Shown: piece by piece, positions 1-12,345 of the stretch
Numbering within the stretch: position 1 is the first letter of the stretch
Layout: every line of letters begins with the position of its first letter
Made by a program: the position numbers and the translations under genes
Assembly (NCBI GenBank): GCA_963978905.1
Contig: OZ022260.1
Coordinates: 13,381,725-13,445,724 of the forward strand
DNA length: 64,000 nt
Direction: 5' to 3'
DNA from: Trichostrongylus colubriformis
Lineage: Eukaryota > Nematoda > Chromadorea > Rhabditida > Trichostrongylidae
Notes under the pieces: generated by a model
The model's database searches: none
The model's input: the letters and a program-made list of their open reading frames with translations, nothing else
Told to the model about the DNA's origin: nothing

Positions 1-1345
1 CTCATCCCTGACCTTTATCCATCTTCTCCCTATGTTTGGGGCACATTCGAACCCAATCAACAATTTTTGAACATTCCACGACGGCCCCGCCCATTATGGG
101 CGGAGCTTAACTTGGTCCATGTGTGGTCTTTACTTAGTGTCCCATGCCCTACCCATACCGCATTTATCCCCATCTCCACAGGTCGTTTTTCATGTAACGT
201 CCAAGCTCCGCCTACCACTTCAAATGCCCCGCCCACTGTGCCCTGCATTCTTTCCTGACCTCAAGAAACTCATCCCTGACCTAAATCCATCTTCTCCCTA
301 CGTTAGGAGCACATTCGAACCCAATCAACAATTTTTGAACATTCCACGACGGCCCCGCCCATTATGGGCGGAGCTTAACTTGGTCCATGTGTGGTCTTTA
401 CTTAGTGTCCCATGCCCTACCCATACCGCATTTATCCCCATCTCCACAGGTCGTTTTTCATGTAACGTCCAAGCTCCGCCCACCACTTTAAATGCCCCGC
501 CCACTGTGCCCTGCATTCTTTCCTGACCTTAAGAAACTCATCCCTGACCTAAATCCATCTTCTCCCTACGTTAGAAGCACATTCGAACCCGATCAACAAT
601 CTTTGAACATTCCACGACGGCCCCGCCCATTATGGGCGGAGCTTAACTTGGTCCATGTGTGGTCTTTACTCAGTGTCCCATACCCTACCCATACCGCATG
701 TGTCCCCATCTCCACAGGTCGTTTTTCATGTAACGTCCAAGCTCCGCCCACCACTTTAAATGCCCCGCCCACTGTGCCCTGCATTCTTTCCTGACCTTAA
801 GAAACTCATTTCTGACCTAAATCCATCTTCTCCCTACGTTAGGAGCACATTCGAACCCAATCAACAATTTTTGAACATTCCACGACGGCCCCGCCCATTA
901 TGGGCGGAGCTTAACTTGGTCCATGTGTGGTCTTTACTTAGTGTCCCATGCCCTACCCATACCGCATTTATCCCCATCTCCACAGGTCGTTTTTCATGTA
1001 ACGTCCAAGCTCCGCCCACCACTTTAAATGCCCCGCCCACTGTGCCCTGCATTCTTTCCTGACCTTAAGAAACTCATCCCTGACCTAAATCCATCTTCTC
1101 CCTACGTTAGGAGCACATTCGAACCCAATCAACAATTTTTGAACATTCCACGACGGCCCCGCCCATTATGGGCGGAGCTTAACTTGGTCCATGTGTGGTC
1201 TTTACTTAGTGTCCCATGCCCTACCCATACCGCATTTGTCCCCATCTCCACAGGTCGTTTTTCATGTAACGTCCAAGCTCCGCCCACTACTTTATGCCCC
1301 GCCCACTGTGCCCTGCATTCTTTCCTGACCTCATCCCTGACCTAA
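1..1345. repeat. 268-bp satellite array (five units)
   Basis: Five head-to-tail units with a period of 268 bp; landmarks recur at 57, 325, 593, 861 and 1129. Units differ by only a few bases, so the array is young or homogenised. Each unit carries several CCGCCC/GGGCGG boxes, including an inverted pair flanking ATTAT near the unit centre. A diverged sixth unit fills about 1346-1540. The array is cut by the left window edge. Open frames reading through it are artefacts: the same open frame recurs in every unit, and 268 is not a multiple of three. Confidence 0.95.
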
Positions 1346-1548
1346 ATCCATCTTCTCCCTACGTTAGTTGCACGTTCGAACGTAATCAACAGTTTCGGGC
1401 TGAAAGCCAAACATTCCAGTGCACGCCCCGCCCCCGTGGGCGGAGCTTAATTTGGTCCATGTGTGGTCTTTACTTCCTGTCCCATGCCCTACCCATACCA
1501 CACTTGGCCCCATCTGCACAGGTCGTTTTTCATATGATACCTAATTTC

Positions 1549-1594
1549 GTGACAGACGGAGGGACAAACGGCTTAGCGCTTTATATATAGTAGG
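1549..1594 (+). repeat. Array-terminal motif shared with 42144-42193
   Basis: The satellite ends in a GACAGACGG-type stretch followed by a segment reading TTAGCGCTTTATATATAGTA and then GGGA. Nearly the same terminus closes the unrelated tandem array at 41.7-42.1 kb. I read it as the end of a mobile element family that carries internal tandem repeats, but the family is not identified. Confidence 0.6.
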
Positions 1595-3520
1595 GATATT
1601 TTTGCCGACAAGTTGCCGGGCGTTACGTTTCATTGCTCTCCAAAAGGGTCCATTCTTTTTGGTTGACTCACTAAAACTCATCGGACGTAGATATTCCTTT
1701 CCTCTCGTATTCCTATTACGTGCAGTCTGCCATGAGATTGCTGGCAATATCGCATGTGTTGTGGTCAATACGGATCTGTTCGGGAACTCAACAGGTAAAT
1801 TCACGAGATTCTTTTAGTCTGTTTGGAGAGCCGTCTTGTGATGGAAGAGCGGCCACGAAAACAATTATTATCGGCGGAACCCCACTCCCTTGGCTCATTG
1901 GTATTCCACTCTTGCCCGTTCGCCCGTTCCTATTTCTCTAGTAATTCCTCACAGCATCCATATCAGCCTTCACCCCATGTCTCCTTCTACTTTTTGAGGA
2001 GCACAATCACAGATTTTCATTGTATTGTTGTTAATGGTATGCGGAAGCCATATCAGTGAGCATGGGATTGCACCACTATCATATAAAATAAATTGTAGCC
2101 GAAGGAGAAGATGGGTTTGACTTTTCAACATGTTGTGCATGCCTTTTGCTGCTTATGTCCCCCCCCCCTTTAATCATATCTTTTGTGATGCCATCATCCC
2201 ATAAGTGTGATGCTGACGTATTCATTTTTTAGTTGAGGACTGCTAGTTGTTATGGTGACAGCGGATTATGGATAGATATCCTAGCGGAAGTTTGCTCATA
2301 AATGCCACTTATCTATTGGCATGAGGAATATGGCATGAATGGTCCACGCTGACAAGAATGGATTGCATGGATTGATGTTATGTTCATTTCGGGGCCATCT
2401 CTGAGTGATGTGGACTACTGGTTCGAAATGAAATATTTTGTATTTTTTAAGTCCCTGTGTTGACGGAGTGGTCTCGGTCGGGCGCTGTTTCGTTTTACAG
2501 CTGGATGGGCCATAGGGGCATGGAAAACCGGTGCTCAGCGAACTGTCTGCTGCAACATGGGTTACAGTTTCCGGCGTGAACGTGAACTTTCTCCAGTGAG
2601 CCGGTGAAATTCTGCTGCCCGTGGTTGGTGATGTGATAATGAGAGATTATATGCAATGAATTCGCAATATGAATGCGGTAATAGCAAATATTTGCGATAT
2701 GCATGTCAAATAATGCAGAGAAAAAATAATGCTGCATGTGTGATAAATTATAAGTGCTGTAGCAACGGGTGTGCCATTTAATGTACCGGATCCATGTTTG
2801 ACGATGTTGCTTTAAACATGAAACCATACTTTCATGGGCTCTCTTAAATATTTCTTGATGATTCAATATTTCTTGGAAGTACAACTGGCGTTAAGTGCCG
2901 AAATGTCTTTTACGTTACACGTGCCGTTTTCAAAGGCAGATCAATTGAGGCGGTTTCGTACGTGTGGTCAGAATACCTTCAGCGGTTCGACAGACATGAA
3001 TTTTGGGATTTTTCTGTTGTTGGCAAGCTGTGCGAATTCATTTAATGTCGGCTTGCTTGTGATTATTTGTACTCACTTAGCAGTTACTTTTTCATCTTCT
3101 GTATGATGCCTCCGATATCCTTTTTGAGGATCACAAATCGTTCTTCTAATAATCCACCCAGAAATGATCGAAGAATCTCTGAAACACATGTGAGTCAGTT
3201 TGAAAGCGCATCAAAAACGTCTTGATTGCCTCGCCCATCCCGCTGTGTCTGTTCATGAGGGAAGTCGTTATCTCTAACGTTCAGTTGAGAGTCACGAGAG
3301 CGATTTGTTTACTCCGTGTCTCTACCTCGCAGTCTTCTGCTGCTGCGCACCGAGATTGCCTTTCCAATGATGTCGTTTCTTGTGTTAGGAATCCTTGCAA
3401 ATCCTCTTCACGCTGGTCAAAAGTTACTTTATGTTGAGCGTGTCCCAGACTTGTTAATTATATCGATATTCGACCACACGCCTCTCTTTCTCCCGTCGTG
3501 GTTATCCCTCAATTATCTCT
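1595..3520. other. 5' flank of ensa-1, no gene seen
   Basis: Unique-looking AT-rich sequence between the satellite and ensa-1. Short open frames on both strands lack splice signals or recognisable domains. It presumably includes the ensa-1 promoter, but I could not assign individual sites. Confidence 0.4.
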
Positions 3521-3529
3521 TTATTTCAG
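3521..3529 (+). promoter_or_regulatory. Probable spliced-leader acceptor of ensa-1
   Basis: TTATTTCAG lies 15 nt upstream of the ensa-1 start codon, leaving a 15-nt leader. A strong 3' splice site so close to the ATG, with no upstream coding exon in view, is the usual signature of SL trans-splicing in nematodes. A short upstream cis-spliced non-coding exon is the alternative. Confidence 0.6.
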
Positions 3530-3544
3530 TAATTCAATATAATC

Positions 3545-4697
3545 ATGCGTGGCGAGATGGGAAGCGAAGTTCCAGAGGAGTTAGAAGAAGGCCTCTCTGT
3601 AGAGAAACAGCAAGAGCAGCAGTTGATGAATAAGCTAGCTTCTCAGGGTCGACTACCCGCCCGACCAGCTTCCTCGTTTTTACAGAAGAAACTTCAACAG
3701 AGGGTTGGTGATACAGAAGTTCTCATTATATCCGCTTATGCTAAATCAAAAAGGGCATAGGCTGCCGACAGGCTCTGCGATTTTGCAACTCCACATGCGA
3801 AGTTGCGGCATTGCAAGATCTCAAGTCACAAAATCACTTGTTAAAGTGTGACACTGAATGATCGCGCTGGCAGACCTTACAAAGTGGTATTAGTGAATAA
3901 AATAGACCTTTCATAGTATGAAGTGCGATGGTTCGCAGGGTTGGGTTGCCTCGCAAGCACTTGTTTAAATTGTATTTCTCCTCAGACTCCTCACTGATTG
4001 AAGGGAATCTTTTTTTTTTTTCGAGAAAGTGCAGTGCCATCTGCCCTTTTAAGAGATCCAGAGTGGTTACCACATGAGTAACTTGAGACTGGTGATCGGA
4101 AGTTATATCAACAGAATTCACATTCGTGAGAGATACATGGGAGCTCTATTCATCTTTCTTCTATGAATCTTTTCGGAATGGAAATGCGGGGGGGGGGGGG
4201 CTGTGTGGCTGTGTGAATGTTTGTTTTCTGTAATTTGAATGTATGACAAAGTGCACTGAAATCTGAAATCAAAAATCTTTTTATCAAAGGTGCAAAATTC
4301 AGAAATTCTTCGATTCTGGTGATTATGCTATGGACCAAGATCGCAGCAAACAAGTTGCGCCTCCTGTTGGTCGCCTGCCTCATCCCATGGCAGCCCCACC
4401 CATCTTGTCTGCTGCTTGTCCAGTACCGAAATCGACTTCTGTTGCTACTACAGAACCGACTTCTCCTGACGGCGAAACGAACCTCCAAGTGTGTTTTTCT
4501 ATTCATGGCACTATTTTTCATTTCAGTGCCCCTTTAATAGTTCAATCCTTTAGATTCCCCGTCCGGATACTGTACCACAGAGGAAGGCGTCCATCATCAA
4601 TCCATCAGTGCACTGCAAACTGAGCCCAATGCCACATGTTCAGGTGTGTGATGAAATCTACTGGCTCGGCAATCATTTATCAAAAATCTTCAAATGA
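3545..4697 (+). CDS. ensa-1: Endosulfine/ARPP19 homologue, PP2A-B55 inhibitor
   Basis: Exons 3545-3703 (53 codons), 4303-4488 (62 codons) and 4554-4697 (47 codons plus TGA), all joined in phase 0; introns are 599 and 65 bp. Exon 1 has the conserved SFLQKKLQQR stretch before the key site. Exon 2 opens with KFFDSGDY, the invariant endosulfine motif, with Ser58 matching the serine phosphorylated by Greatwall/MASTL to inhibit PP2A-B55. Exon 3 carries QRKAS (Ser128), matching the C-terminal PKA-type site of vertebrate ENSA/ARPP19. The FDSGDY motif and length (about 162 aa, against roughly 110-150 in the family as I recall it) make the family call firm. The start could be Met1 (3545) or Met5 (3557). 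The C-terminus is uncertain: the frame runs to TGA at 4695-4697, but CAG|GTGTGT at 4643/4644 is also a plausible donor to a further short exon. Cytoplasmic/nuclear cell-cycle regulator, expected to act at mitotic or meiotic entry. Confidence 0.9.
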
Positions 4698-7084
4698 TCA
4701 ATGTCACAAGAGATTTCGTAAACTGAGAATGCCTTAGGAAGCTTGCTATAAAAATCCTCCACAGATAATATACAGCAGCAGGGCGGAGGTGTCTTGTCGC
4801 ACTTCGTATGGAGCGGAATCCGTCAAGGTCATCCAAACCTCCCATTCTCTGGGATCGTGTAATTGCTAGCACTCTTGCCTGGGAAGATAAGCAGTATTGA
4901 CTGGGTCGTTTGTGAAGCGATTTCTGTTTTATCTTTCAATGAATTTAAACTGTTCAATACTAATATAGTGAGCGGTGATTTGCTCAGCATTTATGCTTAT
5001 GAATATGCTCATTTTGCGGCAGTTCTAGGAATGATGCATGGGAATTGAGAAAAGGGTGATCTCAGTGACGCCTGTTCAGCTCACTGAATATTGACTTGGA
5101 GTGGTCATGGTATCTTGACTTCTGCAGGCTGAAGATTTTTTCGTGGCCCTATGATTCGTATATCGTTTCTGAGGGGAAATTGCCATAGCCTAAGGGTAAA
5201 GTAGCTTCCTCGATCCATCATGGCTTATTTTCGAGATCTACTGATTTTATGGCACCTTGAAATCATGTCTGTGAAATCTTATATTCACAATAGTCATTTT
5301 TCAATCTGCAGCCACTGAGTGGAGCATTTTTATCGGATAAAATTAGGAATTTCATATATGGGCAAGACAGTAATACCGCACAAACTTGGGCAAATAGCAA
5401 GTGTAATTTGCTATCTGTTCTGAGTGATGAGTAGTAGCCTACTCGTCTTAGGATTAGTTATTCAGAGCGGAGGTGGGATAATCACAAGCATCTCCCGCTA
5501 TCATATACCAGATCAGTGCACGATCAAACCCACAGAGTCTCAAGTTCCTCCGGAGTCGGTAAGTTGTTAGAAGTGTTGTGTAGGGCACTTCTGTGCGTGG
5601 GCTGGCCTCTTTCTACTGGTGAAATTGCATTTAAAAGCCACTATGCCGAGCTCTGCAGAATATGTGGTGTACCAAGAATGGATTTGACAACCCCGATTGT
5701 TTTTAAATCTTGCCTTTATAGTTTCCGCTTTTCAAATGGAGGATAGGGGTCTTCTTCTTTTCTATTTATTCCGTTATTGCTGGTGAACCTTTAATTTGAA
5801 ATGTTACGCGAAATTTCTTGTTTTGCGTGGATACTTGGTTTTTGTGTTTTTTTTTGTGGCACCGTATGTTGATCCGCTTTTCACTCGGTAGTCTCAATAG
5901 ATTTTCTATACCTGGGAGGCCCAAAGCTTCACCCATCTCAACCAAACGTTCAAGGAATGCCCTGCAGTCGAGCCAGATTGCCTTTCTGTTTCTCTTGATT
6001 TTGAAAGAGTACAGCAGGTCACTGTTTTGGTGCTATAGCTTTGACCACAAATCACATGGACGACAAGCGGCTCACCTGTTCTTCGGTTTTTCACTTAAGA
6101 GTATCTCTGATCCTCTATTGGTTGCGGAGACACTTTGTACATATCCGTCTTTACGTTTTTATTTTGCATGGAAAAACTAGTGGTTGGCAGGGTGGTCCCC
6201 CAATGCGTTCATGGAGGTCATGGTCTTGTTTCTTGTTTCGGATTTGTGTCTCCGAACTGGATTTCAAAGCCTGGTCATATTCTACATTTTAAACGTGATA
6301 TGAGCTTTGTTTTACAATGCATATTAATTTTAGCATCACGATGGCCAGCCAGCGCAGCTGCCATCAGTTGAGTAATGAAAGGCGGCAGATGACTCAGAGA
6401 AGAGCGAGAAGCTGACCTCATAATGGCATCGTCGAAGTAGTTCTACTCCCTCCGCATTCGCTTCTGAATTCTCGTCAAGCAAAATACGTATTCTTCTATT
6501 ATCTATCCTTTTAGTCTGTTTGAACCGATTCTTGCTACTTCTATTCTTCGTGGTAAATCATCCGTGATATCGCGTCATTGTTTTTATGAACTATTGAATT
6601 GATTTAATTATTTCCTAAATGGTCAGCGTATCTATATTCTCTTATGTAGTTAATTTGTACAGATAACTCGAGACGGCTTGGGGGCTGAATAAAGTCGTGT
6701 GTGTGGAGGTGTATGGCAAACCTAGTTGTTGTTCAATTACGATTTTTGGGAGAGTTGCAAACGATACATTTCCTCGTCATCTTGCCGCCATTCAGGCTGA
6801 AAGTTTCAGATTCTATGGATAATTAGAGATATCGTGCGCTGCTCTTGAATATGAGCTCATGGGTAACATTCGAACCCAAATGAGCATTGGAAGTGCAGCG
6901 AGCGATCGAACTACGCTGTTTTACTTAGCCAGGTACTGGAAAAAGAGAAGAGGTTGTTTCTCATGGCATGTTATCCTCTTTTTTTCAATGAGGTGAAGCC
7001 CCAAACCCATTTAGTCCGCGGTCCAGAATTTTTGCGTGAAATTTAGGCATACTGTCACATTTGCCACATCTAGGTGTAAAGGGT
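4698..7084. other. Gene-free stretch downstream of ensa-1
   Basis: AT-rich sequence without convincing exons, inverted repeats or tandem arrays. A possible extra 3' exon of ensa-1 following a TTCTGCAG acceptor near 5113-5127 would add only a few residues and cannot be judged by eye. Confidence 0.4.
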
Positions 7085-8574
7085 TGACATAAGGTGTTTG
7101 TAGCGCGTGGAGCCGACGCGACGTCGTGTCGCGCTGTCCGTTTCTTCTTTTTTCATTTCGTGCCAGGAAAATGTTACGCCTTCACTGTCGTGGTCGCGAT
7201 GCCGCATCAGGCCCACCTGCGTTGTTACAACGGTCTGTCTCAGGTGAGCGCATATCTATTGCTTTGCAGGAGTGTGGCTAGTGAACGGCTCCACCTTCCG
7301 ATGCTCATCTGAAACAGCTTGTTTGAATTCGCACAGATCTTCGCGAACTCTTCACAAATGTCTGGACCAGAAACATATTATTTTAAACTTGGTGCCAGCA
7401 TGTGAACGGTCTGAACCAGCAAAATTTTCATGATATACACATACAACAATAACATTATATGGCTGCATCGTCATAGAAACCTACAACGTAAGAAAATGAG
7501 CTTCTATTATGCAGAGGCGATACATACAGCCGAAAGAAACAATATGTCATTGATTATACAAAATTTTGCACCTCTTCTGAAGTGGACGGAAAGCGATGGA
7601 GGAGAAAGAAGAACGAGTCATTTAAACCGATGTTTATATAGAAAGACTCGGTCTTTCCGATTAAGCGGTTTTGAACGAATGCAACTCGTCTCAGCTGCGG
7701 AAAACACACACTCAGAGGCAGTGTGAAGAGTGTGCTTCACTTCGGTGAACATCATTCTTGGGATCTAAAGAAAATCTGAAGAAGATGCATCGGGATCCAA
7801 AGAAAAAGCGAGTAATTACAGTGGAAAAAAACAGCTTTTCACCCGTCGCGTCGCAATTTGTTTTGGTAAAATAATGTTGCACTACGAAGAAACTGGGCTT
7901 CGTTGAATAAAAGATACGCAACAATCACATGAATTAAACCCTCTTTTACACGCTCTCAGTTTTCTCTCTTTACAATTTTCTCTGTATGCCAACCAATTTT
8001 TCAGATGGAATTTCTATTGACAGCCTATCCCGAGGGGCTGTCATTGAAAATTCCTCCTAACAACCACGTTGGCATAGCTAAGAGAATAATAATTAACATC
8101 AATGCCGAGGAATCAGCGAGCAGTAAATAAATTTCAATCTTCAGCCACGGCTCTAGTCATCTGTCGCTATGCAGTAGCAGTTATATAGTCACACTTCGAA
8201 CGCACGCCACGGTAACCATCAGGTATCACCATTGTGCCAGCAAGAACAACAAGCTTTAGCTTGGATTTAAAGATTGTAAAATTACAGTATTAGTGAAGAG
8301 TGAATTCCATAGAAGGACAAATACAACAATACAGCTGACAGAGGGACTGATAGAACTTTTCGGAAATAAGCACAAATGGGTTCTTCGCTGCATTCATACG
8401 CAGCGACTCGAGTGTGAATGCGAGCATAGCTATCTAGACGTTTTCCAGTTTCTGAGCAACTTCACAATGAAGTTTTGGTGTCAAGTATATGAAAACTTAT
8501 AAGGTGCTGTCCTAAAGACAGGGTGCACCCCATCGCATTCGGCGTCCGACGCTCTTTTTGCCAGAGCCCACGGT

Positions 8575-10091
8575 CAAGCCTTTGTTGAGGAATCCTCAAC
8601 GGAGAGGGGGTCGTATTTGGTCCGCTGGGAGGGGATGGGGGTCGTAATCGTTGAGGTAGGCAGTGATCAACAGAATTTCTCAGGATGCTCAGGCTGAGGG
8701 TCTAAAGTGTAGGGGGAGAAATGATAAACTGACTAACTGGGTTCGAACTCGAAACTAGTTTAACTTAATCATCATGGAAACTTCATGCATGGCGCGATCC
8801 GCAACGAAACCGGTCAAACCAATAGCCTTTGCGTTTGTCCGCTGAGACAGAAACCACGTACAGCGACACCTCCGAAATTCACCGAATAACCGTGGAAAGC
8901 GATATCTATCCACGGGTACCACCGTGGACGGACACTCTAGAAACAAGGAGATGAAAACGAAAAATCAGCTGATATGGACATCGTTCATATCTTACTACAA
9001 TTGCGAGTACGTAATCCGATGTTAGCGGCCACTATGCGGACCGGGAAAACGTTCGTATTCATTGAGAATGGAGATGAAATCCTCATGCATGGCGCATCCC
9101 GGAGGAGCTGACCGACGCTTCTCGCTTTCCCACCAAGCCTCCGAGAGCAAAGGATGCACACTAGGGAGATTTCAGTAACAATGTATCGATTTTTCTGCAG
9201 AATCGTGGCAAGATCTCGCAAATTCGACGAAAAAAAAATTTCTCAACTCAGCTCTCCTTCCTCAACTCAACTCAACTAGCTTTCCTGAACTTTTCTTGCT
9301 TTATTTTGAAGGTATGACATCGCTCAGGTAGTCATTCGAAAGCGGCAACCTCGCAGACCCCGGGCACTCGGAAACGCACTCATATGGTTAAGTTTGAAGG
9401 AAGTTATGACCATTTATAAAGAGACACTTCGAAATTCTTTAAAAGTTTCCTCAACTGGAAACCCATATCGAGAACTACGCAACCATTAGGGGAAGCAAGC
9501 GGCCAATAGATAGGTCTAATGGAGTTTTCAAGGAAACAGTTTACAGCTGTTTGAAAGATGGGCTGTAGGTAATGTTTGAAGTATTCAAAGGTGTTTAAAT
9601 AGTATAGAGAAGATACCGCGCTCCATCGTGATAGTCGCGTCGCAGCCGCAGTAACTACCCACGACCAGATGGGGCGCCATGGAGCGTATTACATGGCTCC
9701 TATTTGGCTTTTCTTTTGACTTCTAACTTCTCTATTCTTATTTCTCATACTTTATCTCTGCCCCATGATTTGCATAACAATTAAGCCTTTTCCTTTGTCC
9801 TCAGAGGACGAGCACATTACCAGTGGTCGGCAACGCTTTCGTTCCGGAATATATTGGAATTGTCGGGTTCCTATCATAGATGATTTTGTTTTGGAATATG
9901 ACAACTGAGCTTTGTTAAGTTCTTTTTCTCTCTTTTTTCAGGGGTTTGGTTTGGCTTCAGTGCTTTTTTTTAACCATAGGCTCTCAATTTACCTGGTGGA
10001 TCGCAGTGGCTTGGTAGAAACCACAGAAAAAAAAACAAGGGAGGGGGTCGCATTGAGGGCCCCTTTTTTTGGGGGGGGTCGTATTTTTTGA
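8575..10091. other. Insertion inside the zig-1 duplicate
   Basis: This DNA, with the TIR element that follows it, splits the terminal-exon relic of copy A and is absent from copy B. It contains CTCAACT microsatellite-like repeats near 9241-9285 and two related ATGCATGGCG blocks (about 8785 and 9085), but no recognisable transposase. Confidence 0.5.
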
Positions 10092-10099
10092 AAATTTTC

Positions 10100-10502
10100 G
10101 GAACTATTCGGCTATTACAACCCCAGCGGGGGTCGATTGGGGCAAAAAAATTTTTTTGCTAAAACTTTGCCTACAGGGGTAATTGAGGCTCCTGATCACG
10201 AATATCACATTAATTTTTAACGTTGGCGCCATTTTGCACCAAGATGGCGCAACTATTGCACCACGGTCATTCTCACCAAATTTGATAGAGACTTGGTTAT
10301 AGGGGTAATTGAGGCTTCTGACCACGAATATCACATTAATTTTCAACGTTGGCGGCATTTCGCACCAAAATGGCGCCAACGTTCAAAACCAATGTGATAT
10401 TCGTGATCAGGGGCCTCAATTACCCCTGTAGGCAAAGTTTTAGCAAAAAAATTTTTTTGCCTCAATCGACCCCCAGTGGGGTTGTAATAGCCGAATAGTT
10501 CC
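10100..10502. mobile_element. TIR element with 8-bp AAATTTTC target duplication
   Basis: Ends are inverted (GGAACTATTCGGCTAT at left, its complement at right), nearly the whole element is an inverted repeat, and it is flanked by AAATTTTC at 10092-10099 and 10503-10510. No coding capacity. Related to 17089-17545 by TIR start, target choice and internal GATCACGAAT blocks. Confidence 0.75.
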
Positions 10503-11610
10503 AAATTTTCCTCAACTGGACGCTGCACCCTGCCTGAGCCCTGAGGAGGGAAAGGAAGCGCCTTCCTCTGGCACCTATGGTTAAACGGAAATTGCAGACT
10601 GACACAGATTTTTGTAATGCTCTTTGGAAAGTACCCTCATCAGGGTAAGTCCTTCAATGATTAGAGTAGCACTCACTGCCTATTCTGTCGACGTTTTAGG
10701 CATTCGCATAATAAAATGACAATGACAGTGAGAACGAGTAGTATGATAGTGACAACTATTGGATATATCCATGCCCATTCACCTGAAGATAGAATGTACT
10801 TACGTTTACTAAGAATCGCTCACAGAAGGAAACAAAATGTAGAACATAATTTTCCATTAAATTTTGTCCTGAAAATATATACGGTACCAGATAGCTGAAT
10901 GATGGCCGAATTATATGAAAAGTAGACGTACGATTTTTATTGTCTACTAATTTCATGTGGACTGGAGGCGTATGTTTCAGAAATTGAAAAGAAAGTGACT
11001 GGTGTAGGACTCATCTTCAAGACCATACATGTATACGATATCTACGGTACGTTATTGACACGTCGGTCATGTAAAGGCATGTTACTTTCAGAATTCGAGC
11101 GTTCAACAAGTTGACCCCTCTATTAATACATACGAAGCATTGAAAAAATACCTTCACTTTCTCAATAATAGGCTACCATGCCTATCTCCAACGTAAAGGA
11201 TGATTAAGAATAGGGGTGAAATAAAGTTTGGGGGGAGGGAGACGCAGAATTTCCACCGACGCCAAAGCTTCTTGCCCTCCCTCGGCTTAGGCTAAAGCTG
11301 ATGAGATCTATGCTTTGACAGATGCTTTTTCATCGAGTGCATGAAATTTAACACAGAAGGAAAACTATTGGCAGACCACAATTATTATGGTGACAGTAAT
11401 TTATATGAAAAGACAGTGAATCGGCAGGATAATCAGTAAAATAATATAATCAGTACGTTGGAGCATCCTATTGTTACGTGCTATGCTCAAAAGCCGGCAT
11501 ACGCCAGATAATAACCAAACGTATGGAATTGGAAACGCCTCGGTAGATTGCTGACGGCGCTGTCAAGCTCCTTCCCTGAAAAGGCTCAGCCAAATCCGTG
11601 AGAGCCCATA

Positions 11611-11766
11611 CAGTCCATTTCGGAAAAGCTGACGGGGCGTGTCCCACGGACTTGAATGAACGTGTGTCAAACTCTCTCAACTCTCTCACCCCCCCACACA
11701 CTCTCACTCTCGCCATCCACCCAAGTCCGTAGGACACGCCCCGTCAGTTTTTCCGAAATGGACTGT
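11611..11766. mobile_element. TA-target MITE with CCATTTCGG termini
   Basis: Inverted termini TACAGTCCATTTCGG and its complement, each continuing into a block containing GACGGGGCGTGTCC or its complement. The TACAG start and TA target suggest a Tc1-type origin. Absent from the equivalent position in copy C2 near 23810. The second copy is at 19132-19274. Confidence 0.75.
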
Positions 11767-11960
11767 ACGGCTAGAAGACACTCCTCCAACTGCAAGAACA
11801 ATGCTACCGGCACGGCAAGTCGAGCTCCCCCTCGAGCCACATGAACCCAGATTATACCTTCTATCATAAGTTCACAATTTATTAAGAACATTCTTGGCGC
11901 TCATCGATTTCTTCGATTACGCTATTCGCTGGTGTTTTTCCTGAATCTCAGACGCATTCG

Positions 11961-12345
11961 TACAATACCGCTCGCGTCGCGTGAGTAATTTTCGCCTTCC
12001 GACGCATCGTCATAACATCGTTCAAAGTGGATAAAATGGAAAGTCCGTGAGAGCGTTGGATTCGTTTCGATGCGGCGAGTTCAGCAGTGTATAAAATGTC
12101 AAATTTTGATTGGCAACAGTCCTGAAAATCGCGCGAAAACGCGTTTTCGCGCAATTTGCAGGACTGTTGCTAATCATAATTTGACATTTTATACACTGCT
12201 GAACTCGCCGCATCGAGACGAATCCAACGCTCCTAAGAACTTTCCATTTTATCCACTTTGAACGATGTTATGACGATGCGACGGTTTGTTCGCGAACAAA
12301 CCGTCGGAAGGCGAAAATTACTCATGCGACGCGAGCGGTATTGTA
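11961..12345. mobile_element. Foldback element centred on a GC-rich palindrome
   Basis: Arms of about 180 bp begin TACAATACCGCTCGCGTCGC and end with the complement. The centre near 12143 is the palindrome GCGCGAAAACG followed by its complement. The right arm carries an extra inner palindrome, CGGTTTGTTCG plus complement, near 12281-12303. Copy C2 shows the empty site near 23985, consistent with TA target duplication. No coding capacity. Confidence 0.8.

Larger units (their letters stand above)
8508..10782 (-). pseudogene. Decayed duplicate of zig-1 3' exons
   Basis: On the minus strand, 10782-10677 matches the zig-1 transmembrane exon base for base in length (106 nt, same phases, AG acceptor and GTGAGT donor) and still encodes WAWIYP followed by a hydrophobic helix and KRRQ. 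The following terminal exon is broken: its start survives at 10533 and the rest lies at about 8572-8508, separated by about 1.95 kb of inserted DNA. The AATAAA that follows the stop in the intact copy reads TTATAAG here. The Ig exons that should precede it are missing, apparently deleted around 11225-11345. Call: non-functional partial tandem duplicate. Confidence 0.8.
7085..11225. repeat. Duplication copy A (zig-1 3' end and downstream)
   Basis: Collinear with 13380-17860: the same sequence blocks occur in the same order, for example a GCCGACGCG-rich block (about 7107 and 13395), a block around 7380-7500 and 13830-13960, and the transmembrane-exon block at 10677-10782 and 16899-17004. Copy A has an insertion of about 1.95 kb (about 8575-10530). 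Copy B has two mariner-type elements and a TIR element absent from A. This copy lies downstream of the functional zig-1 3' end. Confidence 0.85.

Noticed and set aside
119..1590. Chain of 98-135-codon open frames on the plus strand
   Set aside because: They are the same frame recurring in each 268-bp satellite unit; no domain, and the frame shifts by one per unit.
7094..7312. Plus-strand frame repeated at 13312-13593
   Set aside because: Similarity is explained by the A/B segmental duplication; frames contain no domain and differ in length.
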